This document shows, piece by piece, positions 15,888 to 24,750 of a DNA stretch of 64,000 nucleotides (positions are counted from its first letter, which is position 1; the number at the start of each line of letters is the position of its first letter). This DNA is from Fimbriimonadales bacterium (GTDB lineage: Bacteria > Armatimonadota > Fimbriimonadia > Fimbriimonadales > GBS-DC), in assembly GCA_025998675.1 (NCBI GenBank), contig AP024673.1:1267221-1331220 (forward strand). Direction: 5' to 3'. The notes beneath the pieces were generated by a model. It searched no databases, was not told the origin of the DNA, and saw only the letters and a program-made list of their open reading frames with translations. The translations under genes were made by a program, and so were the position numbers.

Positions 15888-17183
15888 TTAGCGGTCCATC
15901 CGCATCACATCGGCGTAGGTCTCGCGTTCGACAATCAGGCGCGTGACGCCGCCGCGCACAGCGACCATCGCGGGGCGCGGGTAGCGATTATACTGACTGC
16001 TCATCGAGTAGGCGTAAGCGCCCGTGGTCAGCACGGCAAGCACATCGCCCGCGCGCGTTTCAGGCAGCAGCGCGCAATCAATCACGGGGTCGGTCTCGCA
16101 GTGCTTGCCCATGATGCGGTAGGGACGCGTGTGCGGTTCGGCGGCGCGGCTGGCATGCACGGCGGTGTAGCGCGCGCCGTACATCTGCGGGCGCGGGTTG
16201 TCCGACACGCCGCCGTCGATAATCAGATACTCACGCGGCAGGCGGGGGTTCTCGTGCGGAACCTGTTTCACGGCGCCGACGCGATAGAGCGTGACGCCCG
16301 CCTCGGCAATCAGCGAGCGCCCCGGCTCAATGCCCAGCGCAGGCTCTGGATACTCGTGGCGCTGGCAGGCGTCGCGCAGGGCGTTCACCAGCGTCGCCGC
16401 GTAGTCGGGGACGGAGACTTCGGGGTCGTCGGGCGTGTAGCGCACGGCTAACCCACCGCCGATGTTGAGCAGGGGCGCGGTGTAGCCGTACTGCTGGCGC
16501 ACGGCGTCGGCGAAGGCGACCATCGCGTGCGCCGCCGCCGCAAACGCGCGCAGGTCGCTGATTTGCGAGCCGATATGGCAGTGGAAGCCCTGCAGGCGCA
16601 GCCGCGAGTCGCTCAGCACCTGCTCGACCGCGCGCGTCGCGTCGCCATTCAGCAGATGGAAGCCGAACTTGCTGTCGCGCTGCCCCGTGCGTATCAGGGG
16701 GTGCGTGTCGGCGTCCACTTCGGGCGCGACGCGAATCAGCACGGGCGCTTCGCGCGTGAGGAGCCGTTGCAGGCGGGCAATCTCCTCGAAATTGTCCAGC
16801 ACTATCGCGCCGACGCCCGCCTCCAGCGCCAGCTGCAGCTCGGCGTCGGTCTTGTAGACGCCGTGCAGGTGGATACGCTCTGGCGGGAAGCCCGCCTGTA
16901 GCGCGGTAGACAGCTCGCCCCCTGATGCGACATCGAGCCCCAGTCCCTCTTCGGCGATTATCTGGCACAGGGCGCGGTTGAGCGCGGCTTTCGCGGCGTA
17001 GGCAATCTCGACATCGGGCTTGAGCGCGGCGAAGGCGGCGGCGTATTCGCGGCAGCGGGCGCGCAGCGCGTCCTCATCCAGCACATAGAGCGGCGTGCCG
17101 AAAGTCTCCGCCAGCGTCAGCGCGTCGCACCCGCCGATTTCCAGACGCCCCTGCGCGTTCACCCGTTGCGTACCCAATCGCAC
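15888..17183 (-). CDS. lysA: Diaminopimelate decarboxylase
   Basis: LysA makes lysine from meso-diaminopimelate with PLP. Motifs include the PLP lysine in YAAKAALN, HCHIGSQI, the glycine-rich NIGGGL, EPGRSLIAEAG and CETDPVID. The start chosen is GTG (17181-17183), giving 431 residues, because a TATACT box (17192-17197, minus strand) ends 8 bases before it. An upstream TTG at 17246 would precede that promoter and add 21 unlikely residues. It is followed after 37 bases by the superoxide dismutase gene, which has its own promoter. Confidence 0.94.
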   Translation of the reverse strand: MRLGTQRVNAQGRLEIGGCDALTLAETFGTPLYVLDEDALRARCREYAAAFAALKPDVEIAYAAKAALNRALCQIIAEEGLGLDVASGGELSTALQAGFPPERIHLHGVYKTDAELQLALEAGVGAIVLDNFEEIARLQRLLTREAPVLIRVAPEVDADTHPLIRTGQRDSKFGFHLLNGDATRAVEQVLSDSRLRLQGFHCHIGSQISDLRAFAAAAHAMVAFADAVRQQYGYTAPLLNIGGGLAVRYTPDDPEVSVPDYAATLVNALRDACQRHEYPEPALGIEPGRSLIAEAGVTLYRVGAVKQVPHENPRLPREYLIIDGGVSDNPRPQMYGARYTAVHASRAAEPHTRPYRIMGKHCETDPVIDCALLPETRAGDVLAVLTTGAYAYSMSSQYNRYPRPAMVAVRGGVTRLIVERETYADVMRMDR

Positions 17184-17258
17184 GGCTGGGGAGTATACCT
17201 CGTGGCAGCTCTGGAGCGAACTCCTTGCATGTTGTTGCGGGAACAAGCGGGTAAACTT

Positions 17259-17390
17259 GTATCAATCGGCGGCTCATAAGTGTCCTTGCGCTATATTTGC
17301 AACATGCATCGTGAATCGCTATCTGTATGGAGTGCGGAAGCGGCGCTTCCGCGCATGCTGAAGCTGACGCTTCAGCACTCCAAAATGTGT
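17259..17390. repeat. Nested remnant of family A and B elements with core C
   Basis: A partial family A end (ATCAATCGGCGGCTCAT) runs into a family B left end (TAAGTGTCCTTGCGC at 17277). Core C follows at 17328-17382. No right end of either family is recognisable, so it is a decayed copy. Nothing else is seen in this gap beyond the TATAAT at about 17432. Confidence 0.7.
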
Positions 17391-17468
17391 TGCAGGCGGA
17401 CGCCCCCTGCCGATAGTGGTGCAGTTGAGATATAATGCAATGTCCGTGAGTGCGCTCTGGGGGTATCG

Positions 17469-17918
17469 GTGAGTCGACAGCATAGCGCACCAGTTGTGGG
17501 GCTTTCGGGAGTGTCGCACGCACTCGCGCAGGTCTATGGCGACCTGCGTCGAACCTATCAGCGTCTCCATCGCAGCCCTATCGTCTGGCTTCTTCTGCTG
17601 CCTGCGATGCCCCTCTATTGGGTCAATTCGTTCATGTTCTACGCTTCGCATCAAGCGTTCGAGGCGCTCGCACGCGGCTCGGAGCAAGCAGTTGGCGGGA
17701 GTTGGGCAGCGAACCCCCTGATAACGGTGCTGATCAAACTCTACCGCTACAGCTTTACACTTTTCGGGTGGGATTTAGCCGATGAGTCGCTCACACGCTG
17801 GATAGAGCGATACCATCGGGCGACGGGGCGGATTGCGATTGTGCTTGCGATGATAATGGAAGCAACAGTCGCCCTTGCTGTTTGGAGCCTCGTGATGTCC
17901 CATCTGCAGGTAAACTGA
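17469..17918 (+). CDS. Membrane protein of unknown function
   Basis: The 149-residue protein starts at GTG preceded by a G-rich stretch, with TATAAT about 30 bases upstream. It has two clear hydrophobic segments (about residues 37-60 and 120-142) with an amphipathic middle. I recognise no family. The next gene begins within 7 bases, so the two are likely co-transcribed. Confidence 0.6.
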   Translation: MSRQHSAPVVGLSGVSHALAQVYGDLRRTYQRLHRSPIVWLLLLPAMPLYWVNSFMFYASHQAFEALARGSEQAVGGSWAANPLITVLIKLYRYSFTLFGWDLADESLTRWIERYHRATGRIAIVLAMIMEATVALAVWSLVMSHLQVN

Positions 17919-17924
17919 GTGCAT

Positions 17925-18371
17925 ATGAGCGAGACTGACGCGCCTTCAAAGACGATGGCTCACGACGCGCGGGCGCTGGTGAGCCACAGTGACGCCGGGT
18001 CGGTAATGAGCGCCGCACAGCGCTGCGAGCAGGCGAAGCAACTGTACCTGCGGGGCGACCCGCTGGAGGCGCTGGAGATACTGTTGCCTCTCGCGCAGGC
18101 GGAGGCGTCCCCTGTGCGGGCGCACGCGACGGCGCTGGCAATCCGGGCGCTGGACGACCTTGCGGACGAATGTGAGCGGCGCGGGCAGTACCGCCGCGCG
18201 ATCGAGTATCTGGAGCAGTGGGCGGCGCTGAACCCGCGCGCCCTCCGCCAGCGGCAGCGGCTCGTCCAGCTCGATTGTCTTGCCGCGTACAGTGCCCTTC
18301 ACTGTCATCGCTTGCGCCTCCCGAAACAGGATACCCGATGCGTCAGTGCCGCTTTTTCAGGATGGAGATGA
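17925..18371 (+). CDS. TPR-like protein with a chimeric C-terminus
   Basis: Residues up to about 103 look like tetratricopeptide helices (EQAKQLYLRGDPLEAL, YRRAIEYLEQWAALNP). From about 18230 the frame reads the antisense of an antitoxin-like gene start, then runs 29 bases into the ABC1 kinase 3' end. The C-terminal 45 residues therefore look accidental, and the gene is probably truncated by a deletion. GTG at 17919 is an alternative start. Confidence 0.5.
   Translation: MSETDAPSKTMAHDARALVSHSDAGSVMSAAQRCEQAKQLYLRGDPLEALEILLPLAQAEASPVRAHATALAIRALDDLADECERRGQYRRAIEYLEQWAALNPRALRQRQRLVQLDCLAAYSALHCHRLRLPKQDTRCVSAAFSGWR
18230..18308 (-). pseudogene. 5' fragment of an AF2212-like antitoxin gene
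   Basis: Read on the minus strand from ATG 18306-18308, the first 26 residues (MTVKGTVRGKTIELDEPLPL and on to EGARV) match the start of small AF2212/DUF104-like antitoxins. GGGAGG precedes the ATG. After EGARV the match ends abruptly and the sequence becomes the antisense of the TPR gene. The rest of the gene and any VapC-type partner are missing. Confidence 0.55.
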
Positions 18372-20001
18372 GCAGCCACACGCCCAGCACTGCCGCGCCG
18401 ACGAAGCCGATGATGGTGAGCGTCGCGCCGAAGGGGATGTCGCGCGTGGCGGGCAGCAGCAGCGCCAGCCCCACGATGAACGCCGCGACCAGCATGCTCA
18501 GCGACAGGCGCGTAATCATCGCGTCCAGCCGATCGAGCGTCTCCTGCGTCGCGCCGATTTGCGCCTCCACGGGCACCTTGCCGCGCTCCACGCTCTGCAG
18601 CCACTGCATCAGCATCGCGGGCATCTCGCGCAGCAGGTAGCGCCATGTGTCCACCTGCTCGACCACATCCTGCATGCTGGGGGTGGGCAGCCAGGCGGTC
18701 TTGCTCAGCTGGCGCACGAACGGTTTGGAGACGGCGAACAGGTCGTAGTCGGGGTCTAACTGGCGTCCGATGCCCTCCAGCATCGCCAGCGTCTTGCCCA
18801 CCAGCCAGAGGTTGCTCGGCAGGCGCAGATGGTACTGCCGGCACAGCTCGGTCAAATCCGCCCAGAACTCGGTGAACTGGCTCTCTTTGAGGGTGCGCCC
18901 GCGATACTTGTTGAGGATGCGCTCGGCGGCGCGCGCGAGTTTCTGGCGGTCGGTAAAGCGCGTGAACGCGCCCATCCGCGCAAACACATTCAGGATGCCG
19001 TGCGTGTCCAGCCGCACAATCGCCACATACAGGCGCGTGAGGTTCAGGCGGTCGTCCTCGTTCAGCACGCCCACCATCCCGAAGTCCAGCACGCCGATGC
19101 GTCCGTCCGGGAGAATCAAGTAGTTGCCCGGATGCGGGTCGGCGTGGAAAAAGCCGTCTTCCAGCACCTCTTTGATAATCAGGCGCGAGGCGTTCAGGGC
19201 AATCGCGCGTGTGTCGTGTCCCGCCGCGCGCAGCGCGTCCACTGCGTCCACCTTGACGCCCTGCAGCCGCTCCATCACCAGCAATCGCTCCGTGCAGTAG
19301 TCGGGATAGAACTGCGGGATATGCACTTCGGGGATGCCGACGAAGTTGTGGCGGAACTGCTCGGCGTTGCGCATTTCGCGGCGGTAGTCCAGCTCGCTCA
19401 GCAGGGTGAAGGCGAAATCCTCCGCGACGGTTTCGGGGTCGTATAGCTCGCCCAGTTGCGTGCGCTGAGCCAGGTGCGCGAGGTCGTACAGGATTTCCAG
19501 ATCCAGCTCGACAATCTCGCGCAGGTTCGGGCGCTGGATTTTGACGGCGACGGGCGTCCCGTCGTGCAGCGCAGCGGCGTAGACCTGTGAGAGGGACGCC
19601 GCGCCGATGGGTTCAGGGTCAATCTCGCGGAAGACCTCTTCCAGCGGGCGTCCGAGCTCCGCCTCGATGAGCGGGCGCATGGTTTCCCACGGCTCGGCGG
19701 GCGCGTTGTCCTGCAGTTTGCGCAGCTCCTCGATGAACGGGTCGGGCAACAGGTCGGAGCGCGTGCTGAGAATCTGTCCCAGCTTGATGAAGGTGGGTCC
19801 GAGTTCCTCCATCGCGGCGCGCAGGTGCTGCGCGGGCGATTCGAGGGGTTCGGTGGGGGCGCGCAGTTCGCCCTTGCCCAGCGAGAGGCGTCGGTGGACG
19901 CTGAGGTACTCCAGCGCGCCGCCGAAGCCATGCCGCGCCAGCACGCTCGCTACCTGGCGGTAGCGTTGCAGGCTGCGCACGCGCCGCGTAATCGGGCGCA
20001 T
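18343..20001 (-). CDS. ABC1/UbiB-family atypical kinase
   Basis: The 552-residue protein has the UbiB core: PVAVKIQRPN (ATP-site lysine), the KxGQ-like Lys-Leu-Gly-Gln near the N-terminus, HADPHPGN and VLDFGMVG. Two C-terminal hydrophobic helices would anchor it in the membrane. UbiB-type proteins support quinone synthesis or lipid transport, which fits the polyprenyl synthase and UbiE genes nearby. It follows the phasin-like gene with 3 bases between. Confidence 0.92.
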   Translation of the reverse strand: MRPITRRVRSLQRYRQVASVLARHGFGGALEYLSVHRRLSLGKGELRAPTEPLESPAQHLRAAMEELGPTFIKLGQILSTRSDLLPDPFIEELRKLQDNAPAEPWETMRPLIEAELGRPLEEVFREIDPEPIGAASLSQVYAAALHDGTPVAVKIQRPNLREIVELDLEILYDLAHLAQRTQLGELYDPETVAEDFAFTLLSELDYRREMRNAEQFRHNFVGIPEVHIPQFYPDYCTERLLVMERLQGVKVDAVDALRAAGHDTRAIALNASRLIIKEVLEDGFFHADPHPGNYLILPDGRIGVLDFGMVGVLNEDDRLNLTRLYVAIVRLDTHGILNVFARMGAFTRFTDRQKLARAAERILNKYRGRTLKESQFTEFWADLTELCRQYHLRLPSNLWLVGKTLAMLEGIGRQLDPDYDLFAVSKPFVRQLSKTAWLPTPSMQDVVEQVDTWRYLLREMPAMLMQWLQSVERGKVPVEAQIGATQETLDRLDAMITRLSLSMLVAAFIVGLALLLPATRDIPFGATLTIIGFVGAAVLGVWLLISILKKRH

Positions 20002-20004
20002 CGC

Positions 20005-20322
20005 TTACTCCTGCGGAGCCGCCTCCAGCTTGTGCAGGATGGCGTCCAGCTTTTTCTCCACCGCCTTCATATCGGCGTGCGTGGGCAGCTGGAGTTCTTT
20101 AAGCACCTCCTGCACCTCCTCGCGGATGAGTTTGCGCAGGGCGTTGCGCTCCTTTTCGCCGCGCTGGATGAGCTGTTCCACCATGTCGCTGGCTTCCTCG
20201 CGTTGCGCCTGCCCGCGTTTGACCATCTCGTCCACGAGGTTCTGCGCCGTCTCGCGCGTGAGCGACACCGCCCCCAGCCCCATCAACACGCTCTGCTCTA
20301 TTAATTCTCGAATCGATGCCAT
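20005..20322 (-). CDS. Phasin-family helical protein
   Basis: The 105-residue, all-helical protein resembles PhaF/phasin-like proteins often encoded beside ABC1 kinases. No PHA synthase is present here, so a role at granules is not implied; it may help the kinase. A GGAGG site lies 8-9 bases before the ATG and a TATAAT (20343-20348, minus strand) lies upstream, divergent from the TATACT of the aminotransferase gene. Confidence 0.75.
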   Translation of the reverse strand: MASIRELIEQSVLMGLGAVSLTRETAQNLVDEMVKRGQAQREEASDMVEQLIQRGEKERNALRKLIREEVQEVLKELQLPTHADMKAVEKKLDAILHKLEAAPQE

Positions 20323-20427
20323 CAGTTGCCTCCTCCAGCATGATTATACCGACCTGCGCGCCATCGGGAATCGGCTCCTGAAAAGGTATACTCTTGCGCA
20401 GTTTACAACCAAGGAGGACGATTCGAT

Positions 20428-21546
20428 TTGCAAGTCAGGATGGCAGACCTGGGCAGCCAGTACCTGCGGATACGCAGCGAGGTAGAGCCGCTCTTACTGG
20501 AGGTGCTGGCGAGCGGGCGGTATATACTGGGTGAGCATGTGCAGCGTCTGGAAGAGGAGGTCGCGCATGTGTGCAACGCCCGCTATGCAATCGGCGTGAG
20601 TTCGGGCACGGACGCCCTGAAGATTGCTCTGCATGCTGTCGGTATCCAGCCCGGCGACGAGGTCATCACCACGCCGTTCACCTTCGTCTCAACGGCGGAG
20701 GTGATTGTGCAGCTGGGCGCGACGCCCGTGTTCGTGGATATTGACCCCGAAACCTATAACATCGACCCGAATCTGGTGGAAGCCGCCATCACGCCCCGCA
20801 CCCGCGCGATTATGCCCGTGAGCCTGTACGGGCAGTCGGCGGAGATGCGCGCGTTGCGGGCGATTGCCGACCGCTACGGGCTGTGGCTGATTGAGGACGC
20901 GGCGCAGGCAATCGGCGCACGCCACTACGAGGAGCCGATAGGCGCGTATGCGCACGCGGCGACGCTGAGCTTTTTCCCCACCAAAAACATCGGCGCGGCG
21001 GGCGACGCGGGCATGATTCTCACCAGCGACGAACAGATTGCCTACAAAGCGCGTAGCCTGCGCGTGCACGGCATGAACGGCGGCTACTACTACGAGGACA
21101 TCGGCTACACGGCGCGGTTGGACGAGCTGCAGGCGGTGCTGCTACGCGCCAAAATGCGCCACCTGCACGACTGGACTGAGCGGCGGCGCTACCATGCGAC
21201 GCTCTACCGTGCGCTGCTCGCCGACGCGCCCCTCCAGTTGCCCGTCGTGCGACCCTATAATTACCATGTGTATCATCAGTTCACGGTACGCACGGCGCAG
21301 CGCGACGCCCTGCGCGAGTTCCTGCGCGCGCGCGGCGTCGAAAGCGCGGTCTACTACCCGCTGCCGCTGCACCTGCAGCCCGCGTATCGGTTCCTGGGCT
21401 ACCGCGAGGGCGACTGCCCGCATGCGGAACGCGCCGCGCAGGAAGTGCTCTCGCTGCCGATTCATTCGGAGCTGACCGAAGACCAGATTGCGCAGGTCGC
21501 TCAGGGCGTACTGGAATTCGCACAGTCGGAGGCAATCGCCGTATGA
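20428..21546 (+). CDS. DegT/DnrJ/EryC1/StrS-family sugar aminotransferase
   Basis: This PLP-dependent enzyme of 372 residues transfers an amino group to nucleotide-linked keto sugars for glycan synthesis. Motifs: SSGTDALKIAL, EDAAQAIGA and the PLP lysine in FFPTKNIGAAGDAG. The TTG start at 20428 follows AAGGAGG by 10 bases; the nearer ATG at 20440 has no site. TATACT lies at 20387-20392. It overlaps the nucleotidyltransferase gene by 4 bases, so the two act in one cell-surface sugar pathway. Confidence 0.92.
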   Translation: MQVRMADLGSQYLRIRSEVEPLLLEVLASGRYILGEHVQRLEEEVAHVCNARYAIGVSSGTDALKIALHAVGIQPGDEVITTPFTFVSTAEVIVQLGATPVFVDIDPETYNIDPNLVEAAITPRTRAIMPVSLYGQSAEMRALRAIADRYGLWLIEDAAQAIGARHYEEPIGAYAHAATLSFFPTKNIGAAGDAGMILTSDEQIAYKARSLRVHGMNGGYYYEDIGYTARLDELQAVLLRAKMRHLHDWTERRRYHATLYRALLADAPLQLPVVRPYNYHVYHQFTVRTAQRDALREFLRARGVESAVYYPLPLHLQPAYRFLGYREGDCPHAERAAQEVLSLPIHSELTEDQIAQVAQGVLEFAQSEAIAV

Positions 21547-22586
21547 AAGCCATGATTCTCGCGGCGGGGGTCGGCTCGCGCTTAGACCCCCTCACCCGCG
21601 CGCTCCCCAAGCCGATGGTTCCCATCGTGAACCGTCCCGTGATGGAACACCTCGTGAACCTGCTCCAGCAGCACGGCTTCACCGAGATTATGGTCAACCT
21701 GCACTATCTGGGCGATCAGATCAAAGCGTACTTCGGGGACGGCTCGCGCTGGGGCGTGCGCATCCACTACTCCGAGGAGGAGCAGCTCTGGGGCGATGCG
21801 GGCAGCGTCAAGCGATGCGAGGAGTTCTTCGACGACACCTTCATCGTGATTGGCGGCGACGACCTGACCGACCTCGACCTCACGCGCCTGATAAAGTTTC
21901 ACAAGGAGAAAAAGTCGCTCTGCACGATTGCGCTCTCTCTGGTGGAAGACCCGTCCGAGTACGGGATTGCGCTGTTGAACGAGCGGGGGCGCATCACGCG
22001 CTTTTTGGAGAAGCCCAAGGGCGAGATGATTTTCTCCAACGCGGCGAACATCGGCATCTATGTGCTGGAGCCAGACGCGCTGGAGCTGATTCCGCGCGGC
22101 GCGCCGTATGGCTTCGGCAAGAACCTGCTGCCCCTGCTGATTGAGCGCAAGCTGCCCCTGTATGGGTTTCTCACTTCCAGCTACTGGAAGGATGTGGGCA
22201 ACCTGAAGACCTATCAGCAGGCGCATTGGGACGCGCTGGCGGGGCGCGTACAGATTCGAATGCCCTACCCCGAACAGCGCAAGTTCGTGTGGATTGGCGA
22301 CGATGTGCAGATTGCCGACGACGCCGAGATTGGCTACCCCGTGCTGATTGGCTCAGGCGCGCGCATCGAATCGGGCGCGAAGGTGCTGGAAAACAGCGTC
22401 ATCGGCGAGAACTGCGTGGTCGAGGAAGGCGCGGTCGTGCAGGAGAGCATCCTGTGGGACAGCGCGACGGTGATGCGCGACACGATGCTGGTGCGCTGCG
22501 TGGTCGGACGCGACTGCAAGGTCAAATCGAATGTCGCTATTTTCGATGGGGTGATTGTGGACGCGAAGCAGCGGGCGCGCAAATAA
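21543..22586 (+). CDS. Sugar-phosphate nucleotidyltransferase with left-handed beta-helix
   Basis: The 347-residue protein has the pyrophosphorylase signature MILAAGVGSRLDPLTR and LPKPMVPIVNRP, then a C-terminal left-handed helix of hexapeptides (IGYPVLIGSGARIESGAKVL, residues 250-340). It activates a sugar-1-phosphate (mannose with GTP or glucose with TTP/UTP; substrate unclear). Translationally coupled to the aminotransferase by an ATGA overlap. It ends directly at the tRNA-Pro gene on the other strand. Confidence 0.9.
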   Translation: MKAMILAAGVGSRLDPLTRALPKPMVPIVNRPVMEHLVNLLQQHGFTEIMVNLHYLGDQIKAYFGDGSRWGVRIHYSEEEQLWGDAGSVKRCEEFFDDTFIVIGGDDLTDLDLTRLIKFHKEKKSLCTIALSLVEDPSEYGIALLNERGRITRFLEKPKGEMIFSNAANIGIYVLEPDALELIPRGAPYGFGKNLLPLLIERKLPLYGFLTSSYWKDVGNLKTYQQAHWDALAGRVQIRMPYPEQRKFVWIGDDVQIADDAEIGYPVLIGSGARIESGAKVLENSVIGENCVVEEGAVVQESILWDSATVMRDTMLVRCVVGRDCKVKSNVAIFDGVIVDAKQRARK

Positions 22587-22664
22587 TGGTCGGGGCGCCC
22601 GGACTCGAACCGGGGACCTCCTGCACCCAAAGCAGGCGCGCTAACCATACTGCGCCACGCCCCG
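22587..22664 (-). tRNA. tRNA-Pro(TGG)
   Basis: Acceptor CGGGGCG pairs with CGCCCCG, with CCA encoded. The anticodon loop TTTGGGT gives TGG. The T arm GGTTCGAGTCC is intact. It is the last of three tandem tRNAs transcribed from the promoter near 22841. Its 3' CCA starts one base after the nucleotidyltransferase stop. Confidence 0.95.
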
Positions 22665-22669
22665 TGAAA

Positions 22670-22744
22670 TGGTGCGCGGTGGAGGACTCGAACCTCCGAC
22701 CCCTTCCACGTCAAGGAAGTGCTCTACCACTGAGCTAACCGCGC
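22670..22744 (-). tRNA. tRNA-Val(GAC)
   Basis: Acceptor GCGCGGT pairs with ACCGCGC, with CCA encoded. The anticodon loop TTGACGT gives GAC. The D arm (TAGCTCAGTGGTAGAGC) and T arm are standard. Middle member of the tRNA operon. Confidence 0.95.
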
Positions 22745-22749
22745 GCCGT

Positions 22750-22825
<76 letters not shown>

Positions 22826-22840
22826 TAGTGCAGCCTCTGG

Positions 22841-22870
22841 ATTATACCTCACTCAGGGCGCGTGAATCAA
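22841..22870 (-). promoter_or_regulatory. Promoter of the tRNA Ala-Val-Pro operon
   Basis: On the minus strand, TTGATT (22865-22870) and TATAAT (22841-22846) are separated by 18 bases, and the tRNA-Ala 5' end lies 15 bases downstream. It overlaps the 3' end of the HAD gene. Confidence 0.75.
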
Positions 22871-23710
22871 GAGGTTTTCGACGGCGTCGCCGAGCAGCTC
22901 GCTCAGGTCGTTCAGCACCCACTGGGGCAGTTGCTCCAGCGGGGCGCAGGCGACATCCTCGCGCGTGCAGACGCCCGTCAGCACCAGCGCGCAGGGGATG
23001 TGCAGGTGGTTCGCCAGCGCAATATCGGTGTCCAGCCGATCGCCAATCAGCAGCGTGCGTTCGGGCTGAATCCAGCCGCGTTCGATAAACGGTTGCAGTA
23101 TCTGCGGGTTGGGCTTGCCAATTACAATCGGCTTGCGCCCCGCGGCAGTCGCAATCGCGGCGACCATCGCGCCTGCGCCGGGCAGCAGGCGGTCTTCCGC
23201 AGGATAGGTCGCGTCGGTGTTCGTCGCCACAAAGCGCGCGCCGTTCAGAATCGCATGCTGCGCCTGCGCAAGCCGCTCGTAGCTGAACGCGCGGTCAATC
23301 CCCACCACCACCGCCGCGGGCAGCTCGGGCTCCACCCGTTCCAGAATCGCGAAGCCCGCGCTCTGCAGCTCCTGCTTCAAGCCCGGTTCGCCCACCACAA
23401 ACAGCGGCGCGCCCGTATCCAGCGCGCGACACAGGTACAGCGCAGTCGCCCAGCCCGAAGTGATGAACTGTTCGGGACGCGCATGGGCATAGCCCATCGC
23501 CTGCAGCCGCTCGGCGTACTGCTGGCGCGTCGCCCCGGAGTTGTTGGTCAGGAAATAGACATGCCGCCCCGCGTCGTGCAGCAGGTTCAGTACCTCGATA
23601 GCGTGTGGCAGCGGGCGCGCGCCCCGATAGACCACGCCATCCAGATCGAACACAAACGCGTCGAAACGGTTGGCGAGCCCCGGAAGACTCTCGCGCACGC
23701 GCTCTGGCAT
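22853..23710 (-). CDS. HAD-IIA family hydrolase (NagD / phosphoglycolate phosphatase-like)
   Basis: The 285-residue phosphatase has the HAD motifs FDLDGVVYRG (nucleophile Asp), TNNSG, the GKPNP lysine and GDRLDTDI. The class IIA cap and length match NagD/PGP-like enzymes that dephosphorylate small sugar phosphates or nucleotides. It lies 2 bases after the polyprenyl synthase gene, last in the ubiE-polyprenyl-HAD operon. Confidence 0.92.
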   Translation of the reverse strand: MPERVRESLPGLANRFDAFVFDLDGVVYRGARPLPHAIEVLNLLHDAGRHVYFLTNNSGATRQQYAERLQAMGYAHARPEQFITSGWATALYLCRALDTGAPLFVVGEPGLKQELQSAGFAILERVEPELPAAVVVGIDRAFSYERLAQAQHAILNGARFVATNTDATYPAEDRLLPGAGAMVAAIATAAGRKPIVIGKPNPQILQPFIERGWIQPERTLLIGDRLDTDIALANHLHIPCALVLTGVCTREDVACAPLEQLPQWVLNDLSELLGDAVENLLIHAP

Positions 23711-23712
23711 CG

Positions 23713-24750
23713 TCAGTACTTGCGCTCCGTGATAAATCGGGCGACCTCCTCTAAAGTAGTGCGGATGGGCGAGGCGGGGAGGCTTCCCAGCCGCGCCAGC
23801 GCACTTTGCCGATACTGCTCGGCAAGCGCCTCTGCGTACCTTAGACTGCCCGTCAGCCGAATTTGTTCTCTCCAGTAATCGAACTGCTCGGGCGAGAGGT
23901 CGGTTCCGAACGCCTCACGGAGCCGCGCGCGCTCGTCGGGCGTCGCCGTCTGGTAAAAATGCAGCAGGGGCAGCGTGGCGAACCCCTCGCGGAAGTCGGT
24001 GCCGTTGGGCTTGCCCGTGATACGCGGGTCGCCCACATAGTCGAGCAGGTCGTCGATAATCTGGAACGCAACGCCCAGCTCGCGCCCGAACTGCTCCAGC
24101 GCGTCCAGCGTTGGCGCGTCGGCGTCCACCAGGTAGCCCCCGATTCGGCAGCAGCCCGCGAGGAACTCCGCCGTCTTGCGCTGGATAATCTCCAGATACT
24201 GCGCCTCCGTGAGGTCGAGCCGATGGCGCAGGAACACCTCGGCGACCTCGCCCTCGCTCATGTCGGTGGTAATCTGGGCGACGGTCTGGATGATGCGCAA
24301 ATCGCCGTCCTGCGCGAGGCAGCGCATCGCCCGCGCGAGGATGAAATCGCCCGACAGCACCGTTGCGAGGTTGCCGTAGAGCGCGTTGGCGGTCGGCTTG
24401 CCCCGCCGCGTGAAGGTCTGGTCGATCACATCGTCGTGAATCAGCGTCGCCATATGGATCATCTCCATACAGCCCGCGATGATTGCCAGTCGGGCGCGGT
24501 TGGGGCGTCCGTCGCGGTAGAGTTCGCCGAACCGATGGGGCGCGGCGGCGTAGGCGCACAGTATCACCATCGCCGGGCGCAACCGTTTGCCCCCCGCCGA
24601 CAGCAGGTGGCGCGTCAACTCGCTGAACTGCGGTATAGCGGTCTCCGCCTGCGCTTCCAGAAACGCCTCCACCGCCTGCATCTCCGGCAAAATCGGCGCA
24701 AGCATCTCTGGAACCGCCAGCGTCTGCTTCTCAATGCGCATAGTGGTCAT
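23713..24750 (-). CDS. Polyprenyl diphosphate synthase
   Basis: The 345-residue trans-prenyltransferase condenses isoprenyl units into a long chain, probably the menaquinone side chain given the ubiE neighbour. It has the first aspartate region LIHDDVIDQTFTRRGKPT, KTAEFLAGCC and the second aspartate region FQIIDDLLDYVGD. The start overlaps the ubiE end by 4 bases. Substrate length cannot be read from the sequence with confidence. Confidence 0.93.
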   Translation of the reverse strand: MTTMRIEKQTLAVPEMLAPILPEMQAVEAFLEAQAETAIPQFSELTRHLLSAGGKRLRPAMVILCAYAAAPHRFGELYRDGRPNRARLAIIAGCMEMIHMATLIHDDVIDQTFTRRGKPTANALYGNLATVLSGDFILARAMRCLAQDGDLRIIQTVAQITTDMSEGEVAEVFLRHRLDLTEAQYLEIIQRKTAEFLAGCCRIGGYLVDADAPTLDALEQFGRELGVAFQIIDDLLDYVGDPRITGKPNGTDFREGFATLPLLHFYQTATPDERARLREAFGTDLSPEQFDYWREQIRLTGSLRYAEALAEQYRQSALARLGSLPASPIRTTLEEVARFITERKY

